Assembly (NCBI GenBank): GCA_949592205.1
Contig: CATIUR010000005.1
Coordinates: 129,661,277-129,725,276, forward strand
DNA length: 64,000 bases
DNA from: Helichrysum umbraculigerum
Taxonomy: Eukaryota; Streptophyta; Magnoliopsida; Asterales; Asteraceae
Reading direction: 5' to 3'
In this document: one piece after another, positions 58,466 to 64,000 of the stretch
How the letters are laid out: every line of letters begins with the position of its first letter
Numbering within the stretch: position 1 is the stretch's first letter
Translations under genes and position numbers: made by a program
Notes under the pieces: generated by a model
Databases searched by the model: none
Told to the model about the DNA's origin: nothing
The model's input: the letters and a program-made list of their open reading frames with translations, nothing else

Positions 58466-59490
58466 TCATTTGTAAATCTTACTACCTGCATAAATCTTCA
58501 TCTTGATACAAGTTTTAACCATCAACTGATAATCTCTTGCTAAATCAGCCCATTCAATAGTCGTTAAAATTCTGTTCTCATTCAACTTTAACAGATCCTT
58601 TCTCGACATATTCATCAGGTGTCGATGATCATAAACTCTGAAGATTTCTCTTTCACCACCTTCAACCTCATCATCAGCTTCAACCATAACAGCTTCTCCA
58701 GTTCCTGAATCCACGTGCCAACTCTTCATATTTCCCAGAATATCTTGTGGCATTGTCTTCAGTGGAATCTGCTGTATGCATCTAACAGCTGGATAAACTT
58801 TCTTCCTTCTTCTTCTTCCTGTTCTTTGACTTTTCTCTTGTAATTTCACAGTCTTTCCCTTTCTTGGCTTAATCTGAATAAAATTATTCGTACCAACCTC
58901 ATGTCTAATGATTCTTTCAACACGATCAGCATAATCATCACGACTTGGGTTGTTAATCTCTAATCTAGCCAAATCACGTATTTCATAACGTGGTAGAGAA
59001 CTAAAAACTGCAAGCTTTCTTTCAAAATATTGAACTCCGTCAAACCTTTTGATCGCAAAAAGCTTTAGTTCTGAGTCAAAGTACCAACCAATAATCCCTT
59101 TACGTGGTACACGCTTTTTCGTAACATCAACTTCAGAAATTCCAATTTTCTTCTTTTTCTTTGGAAGTTTCCTAAGTACAACAGCAGGATTTTTGGTTTG
59201 AACAAGAACTTCTTCTTCTTCATCAGAGGTTGAATCATCAATATCTTCATCTATATCGACAATTGTTGGACCTTGTTCATTTTCAATAACAACTTCTGTC
59301 CTAGATGGGCTCACATGGTGTTCATCAATGTTTGCATCTAGATCTACACCCATGTCTTGCACATTCTCAGGTACAGCAGTCCAATCTGTAGGTGGTAGGA
59401 ATTCTCCATCCTCAAGATCAAAATCAATGTCTTCATCTATCTCATCAAAAATATCATCTTCCGAATCAGATAGATCAAGCATCTCCAATC
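58466..59490 (-). CDS. ORF B: last gene of the right-end LTR element (about 338 aa)
   Basis: The proposed exon starts at 59490, just after TTTTTCTCTAG, a strong 3' splice site, and ATG is at 59482-59480 (MLDLSDSEDDIFDEIDEDID). The frame ends at 58466. The N-terminus is very acidic. Then come two basic clusters (KLPKKKKKIG and RRRRKKVYP), which could be nuclear signals, and a conserved-looking middle (GIIGWYFDSELKLFAIKRFD, ARLEINNPSRDDYADRVERI). The C-terminal part from about residue 240 (RVYDHRHLMNMSRKDLL to IYAGSKI) resembles, from memory, hypothetical proteins of Asteraceae repeats. No signal peptide, membrane segment or enzymatic motif is seen. Function unknown. Confidence 0.68.
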
Positions 59491-60138
59491 CTAGAGAAAA
59501 ACATAAATACAAATATATTAATAATTCAAATTCTTCATTGATTTCCCTGAACCAATCTAAGAATTTCTTTATTAATTCTTTTGTATATTTTAACCTAACA
59601 TATAAACGCAATATACATATAACTTATAAAATTTTTATTAATTGCCCTGAATCAATCCAAAATTTCTTAAGTCTACTTAACAAATATTAATTAATTTTAA
59701 ATTCTAATGCATTGTGAATAATCACCAAACATTTAAATTTACTATTAATCAACTTATATAATTCCAAGTGTTAATTGATCTCATTCATTATCAATTTAAC
59801 CTTTAAATTATATATCATTTGTCTAGTTAATACGAATACATTTTTAACTTGTTAATTACTTATAAACCTTACGGTCTTAAGTCTATAATCAAATCTAAAA
59901 TGCATATGTTATTATAAAATTATGACCGCCGAAATTAATCGGAACACGCCGCTCGACTACTCAATGAGTCAGAAGTCTTTCGATCACTATTTTATCTTAA
60001 CATAATTTTATAAACTTAAATTACCAAACATATTTTACTTAAAATAATAATAACCCTAAGCCAAATATATTTACACAATAATTAAGTTTACACTTGTTCA
60101 CTACAAACTATTACAAATATTACAGTACTAAGATAATA
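59491..60138 (-). other. AT-rich gap between ORF A and ORF B with splice acceptor
   Basis: It has no ORF. It ends, in minus-strand sense, with a T-rich tract and TTTTTCTCTAG (AG at 59492-59491). It could be an intron of a spliced mRNA that brings ORF B next to an upstream leader. Confidence 0.5.
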
Positions 60139-62627
60139 CTAAGCTATCTTACCAGCTTCAGTATCACCCGATACAGTCTTATCTGCACTTGTACCCACTC
60201 CAGAACCACTAGCACCAGCACCAGACTCCCCCTGAATAGTAGTTTGCTCACCAGTCTTTGAAGGACCAGTCTGCTCACCACTCGGTGCATTGGGATCATC
60301 GTCCTTGTCTTGATCTCTCTTTCTCTTCAACTCATTCTCTCTGCAAGACTCCAGATATACCAATATCTCCCCCTGAGCAGGCTGTCCTGAATGCGATCTC
60401 AAGACCAGACTCTCTAAAGAAGATAACTTCAGTCTCTGTACAGTGAAGTCCGCAAGTAACGTCTCATGAGTCTTCATCAACAGATTGTACGATTCACTCT
60501 GCTTGAGTATCTGTTGTGAAAGAAGAAGATTGCTCGACACCAGCTCTGGAATCTGAGAAGTAAGCTTCTCCAAATCCTTTACCCTCGACTCTAAGGATGT
60601 AATCCTTTCAGCATCAGTCGTTGGAGTAACAGGTATCGTTCTTGGTCCAGGCGGTGTAAGAGACTCAATATGCCAGTCTCTGGTAAGCGGTGTATGAGGT
60701 TGAGACAAAGCTTGCGTAAGCAAACTTGTCGCAAATCTAGCTGTTTTGTTCGTCGGAAAATTAGCTCCACGAACTAGATCAGCAACCTCATGCTGTAAAG
60801 TTAAACACAATTATAATCAGTTATTGTTACAGATTACTCTGTCTCAAACTCTAATTAATTGCATAACACTCATAGTTATAGAATTTATATCTCATACTTG
60901 AAGCGGTAAAGACATCGATTCCGTAACCACCGGTGCAACCATCTCTACCTGTGGTGTATCCTGAGAAACTGTATACAGAATTAACTGTCTCAGTTCAACT
61001 CCTGATAAACAACAAGTTAAGATTATTTAACTTTAATTAATACTAACCTTCTCGAATAGTAAGCGTTCTCGGACGCTTCATCAAAGGAATCTCAACTTCC
61101 TCAGTACCTTCCTCCAAAATACTCTTACCTTTTCTCTTCCTTTCAGAAGCAGATGGAGGAGGAGAAGGTGTATTATCAGAAACTTTATCTGAAGCCGTCT
61201 CACCATCACGACCTCTAGATGATCTAACAGGATCCTAAATGTTAAATATATTAAACATTTATGATTAGCGTAAGCTCTATCATACAAGTTCTATATATTT
61301 AAGATTAATCAGATATAATACCTCAGTCGGTACTTCAACTGATCTATCAAGCTGTATCTGCTCATCCTCAAGTAATATAACTTCTGGATGTGCAGCCTCA
61401 GCTTCAGCTTCCTGTTCGTATAATGATATTTATATTTTTAAAATCAGAAATAATATCCAATTTACTAAATATCTAATATCAGAATCATTATATAATAATA
61501 TTATGCATCTATGATCAATAAAAACAATCTATCAACTAAGCATCTATATTATTACATAAGTAACAGATTACCTCAGGTGGTGCCAAGTAACTCTCAATGT
61601 CTTGAAGCAAAGGATTTGTCTCATCATCATTCTGCTCCAAAACTTCTTGCACAACCTGTGCAGCAACCTCTTGATTCACCTGCTGATCCACCTGACCAGC
61701 CTGAATAAGAACATCCTCAAGGAGCCCTTGTGGATCTTCAGGTTGAGCTTCCTCAGCTACAGGTGCAGGTACAACATCAGCAACAGCAGGAGCAACAACA
61801 GCAGCAGGAGCTACGTCCAACCACCCATGATTTGGCGGTGCAACGTAGTTCGGATCAACAATATATCCAAAAAGTGGTCTAATTTCCGGTTTCACCACTC
61901 CTTCCTTCCTAATCGTCTGCATAAACATGGCATTATAACCACGTTGATCAATGGTATTCACCGATAAAAACGGCTCAGAAATAACCAAGTTCGGTAGACG
62001 CGCACGTATGATAAGCATACAAAACCTCGGGTAGATCATAAATCTAGATCGAACAGAACCCGATATCTGTCTAGCTATCTCTCCAAAAATGTAATCACAA
62101 AAACTGTATGGTTTATTGTAAACCAGTGACAGTACAGCCGATAGAATCGCAGGGCTCAACTCATCAAAGCCACCTTTCTTTGCTGCGAAGACTATATTCA
62201 TCACGTGCCAAAGAAACCTCCACTGACCAATGACCAGAGGCTTCTGGAACTGACGTCCACGCCTGTCTCCTGTATATCCCATACGTCCAATAGCACCCTC
62301 AATAAAGTCCATAGGATACTCAATATCCCCGTTCTCCTGTTCTACCGTACCTAGCTGCAAAATCTCACGAAGATTACCAGCTGAAAAGGTAACAGGTTGT
62401 CCACCAACTGTAGCTCGAATCTCTGGCGGAGTGACAGATTCGTCATAAACAATATCCGTCCAGAAATCGTTCAGTATAGTCTGTGAGATAGGAGGATTGG
62501 CCGTAATAGCATATCTAATCCTTGATCGTGCTAGAAAACGTAATATATCAGCAACCCTGTCAGCCCGTTTGGCCTCAAGGTTCAGATCAACCAGGATGTT
62601 GTGACCCTTATCAAATGCTCTAGCCAT
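60139..62627 (-). CDS. ORF A: five-exon gene in the right-end LTR element (about 696 aa)
   Basis: The minus-strand exons are 62627-61572, 61411-61322, 61234-61048, 61001-60898 and 60792-60139. All four proposed introns are GT...AG, and the joins keep one frame for 697 codons including the stop. The third intron is only 46 nt; a second donor at 61128 (G|GTAAGAGT), in the same phase, would make it 127 nt. The first exon carries the largest conserved-looking domain (MARAFDKGHNILVDLN, then RATVGGQPVTFSAGNLREIL, MGYTGDRRG, SRFMIYPRFCMLIIRARLP). The middle exons are charged with basic clusters (SERKRKGK, MKRPRT). The last exon has a coiled coil (TDAERITSLESRVKDLEKL onwards) and KRKRDQDKDDD. An AG acceptor also precedes the ATG (62631-62630). 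Function unknown. Confidence 0.72.
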
Positions 62628-64000
62628 ATCTGTAATGAATACAAACAACAGATATAATTTAATGCACGATAAAAAATATTTAAACTATTATGTATTATGA
62701 ATCGAGATTCATCAAACATCTTAGTTTAAAATTGTAATTATATATAACTTGATACAAAAATAATCTCAAGTCGTATATAAAAATTTTACTTATAACTAAA
62801 AAGTCTTAAGTCTAATTTAAATCACGTTAGGTACTTGTTATTTTAATAAAAATCTCAAGTCGTTAACGTTAAAAATTATACCGCTAATGTGAAATTAGGA
62901 CACGCCACTAATTTTCTTCTTAAATTAGTAGACTTTCGATATAATCATATAAGAATTAACACAAATCCATTTCATAAAAGTTATTACTTAAAAAGTCTTA
63001 ACATTTATATCACTACTTTAAAAAAAATAAAATTTTTCTAAGTACTGGACTCGCATAAACTGGCCTAACGAGGTGAGGTCAACTCGTTTTGCTTATGAAC
63101 TCGCTAAACTTATAAAGCAGCTATTGAAGTGAACTCGCTAATCTCATGGATTCGCTAGTCAACTCGCTGCGAGTTGATTCAAAATGTCAACTCGTTCGAT
63201 GAACTGCCGTCGCGAGGTTACACTTAAAATCGATTAATCTTGTAATTTTAACATGATCTATCGATTGATTCACGTTCATTAATGTTCGTTTAACATAAAC
63301 CCTAAAGATCTATGTCCAATAACATCGTAATCGACGCAAATCGTTTAGTTTTTAACCCGAAACCCTAAGTTTTATAAAAACTTCAATTTCTTGTTATTTA
63401 CACGGTGAAATCCGTTGGTTTATACCTCAAAATGTTCGCAATATGAAGATGTATAAAGTCCTCGGATTGAATAACTCGTTCCCGTAATCTAAGAATCGAA
63501 ATCAAACGAAAACAATAAATCGCCTCGTTTCGCCTTGTTGACGGATTCGCAAGCTTTACTGAACTCGCGAAGTATGTGGGTTCGGTGGGTTGGTCTGACT
63601 CGTTTGACCACCTTTATACTTTACATTCGATTCGCGAGATTTAAGTGGACTCGCAAGTTGATGTCAACTCGCAGAAACAATGAAAAACGCGAATTTTAAT
63701 TCTAAGTATAAATAAAAACCCGATATTTTCACAAGTCTAAATTATAATTAATTTTCACTTGTATTTGTCACGTTGTTCAACTCAAAAACATTCAGTATGA
63801 TTTAATTCCGAAGGGTAAGCATAATTAACACAAAAAAATTAAAAACTAAAGCAAAATTACATAATCATAGGTATCAAGTACCATTTTATTAAACACTTGA
63901 AACAAAATAAAATACATACACAAAATGAATAAGAATTTATCTGCTTAGGGATCATATTAGTAAGAATAAGCAATTCATGATATATTTAAAAAGTTTAAGC
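62628..64000. other. AT-rich DNA upstream of ORF A, no gene seen
   Basis: It probably belongs to the same LTR element. AACTCGC/ACTCGCTA-type motifs are frequent at 63045-63190 and 63540-63680 and recall those of the LTR at 58100-58230, but I could not align the two. No pol domain is visible up to the window end. Confidence 0.45.

Overview
This window looks like repeat-dense nuclear DNA from a large-genome flowering plant. I see no single-copy cellular gene. Almost everything is LTR retrotransposon sequence, much of it nested. The evidence for a plant is a set of plant-specific lineages recognised from their proteins: Tat/Retand-like and Athila-like Ty3/gypsy, a Tekay-like chromovirus, and Ty1/copia. 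Plant-type CCCTAAA telomere-like repeats agree with this. The two extra proteins at the right end resemble, from memory only, hypothetical proteins common in Asteraceae repeats, so a eudicot and perhaps Asteraceae is a low-confidence guess.

Left third (1-29498): a tandem array with a 13,354-bp period. Each unit holds an Athila-like element (end of gag, protease, RT, RNase H, integrase, a small 3' ORF, 3' LTR), then a 948-bp TRIM flanked by GCACG repeats, then a Retand-like protease-RT-RNaseH-aRNaseH. The Retand part is cut inside the integrase zinc-binding region and joined directly to Athila gag. Two complete units lie at 2790-16143 and 16144-29498, and part of an earlier unit at 1-2789, so the array probably extends to the left. 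The last Retand copy continues normally into integrase (to 30488), a long 3' region and its own 3' LTR (33018-34144). Lesions shared by all copies show that the elements were dead before amplification.

Middle (30489-46100): the Retand 3' region carries two families of small hairpins and a probable three-exon antisense gene. A complete, minus-strand, gag-only relative (34915-42681, TSD GTTGG) follows. It sits inside older LTR-like DNA (34145-34914 and 42682-45790) that contains 31-bp and 21-bp tandem repeats.

Right (46118-64000): everything recognisable is on the minus strand. It comprises an Athila-like 5' LTR with a tRNA-Asp-type primer site; a decayed copia element; AT-rich DNA with a telomere-like block and a 312-bp duplication; the 3' half of a Tekay-like chromovirus whose LTR carries four AACGCGATCC hairpins; and, inserted in that element's RNase H, the 3' end of another LTR element. 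This last element has two extra proteins. One (ORF A) reads as five exons that join in frame into about 696 codons, and the other (ORF B) is preceded by a strong splice acceptor.

The items most worth following are the spliced 3' genes of the right-end element, the hairpins with co-varying arms in the Retand-family 3' regions, and the mechanism that made the composite array.
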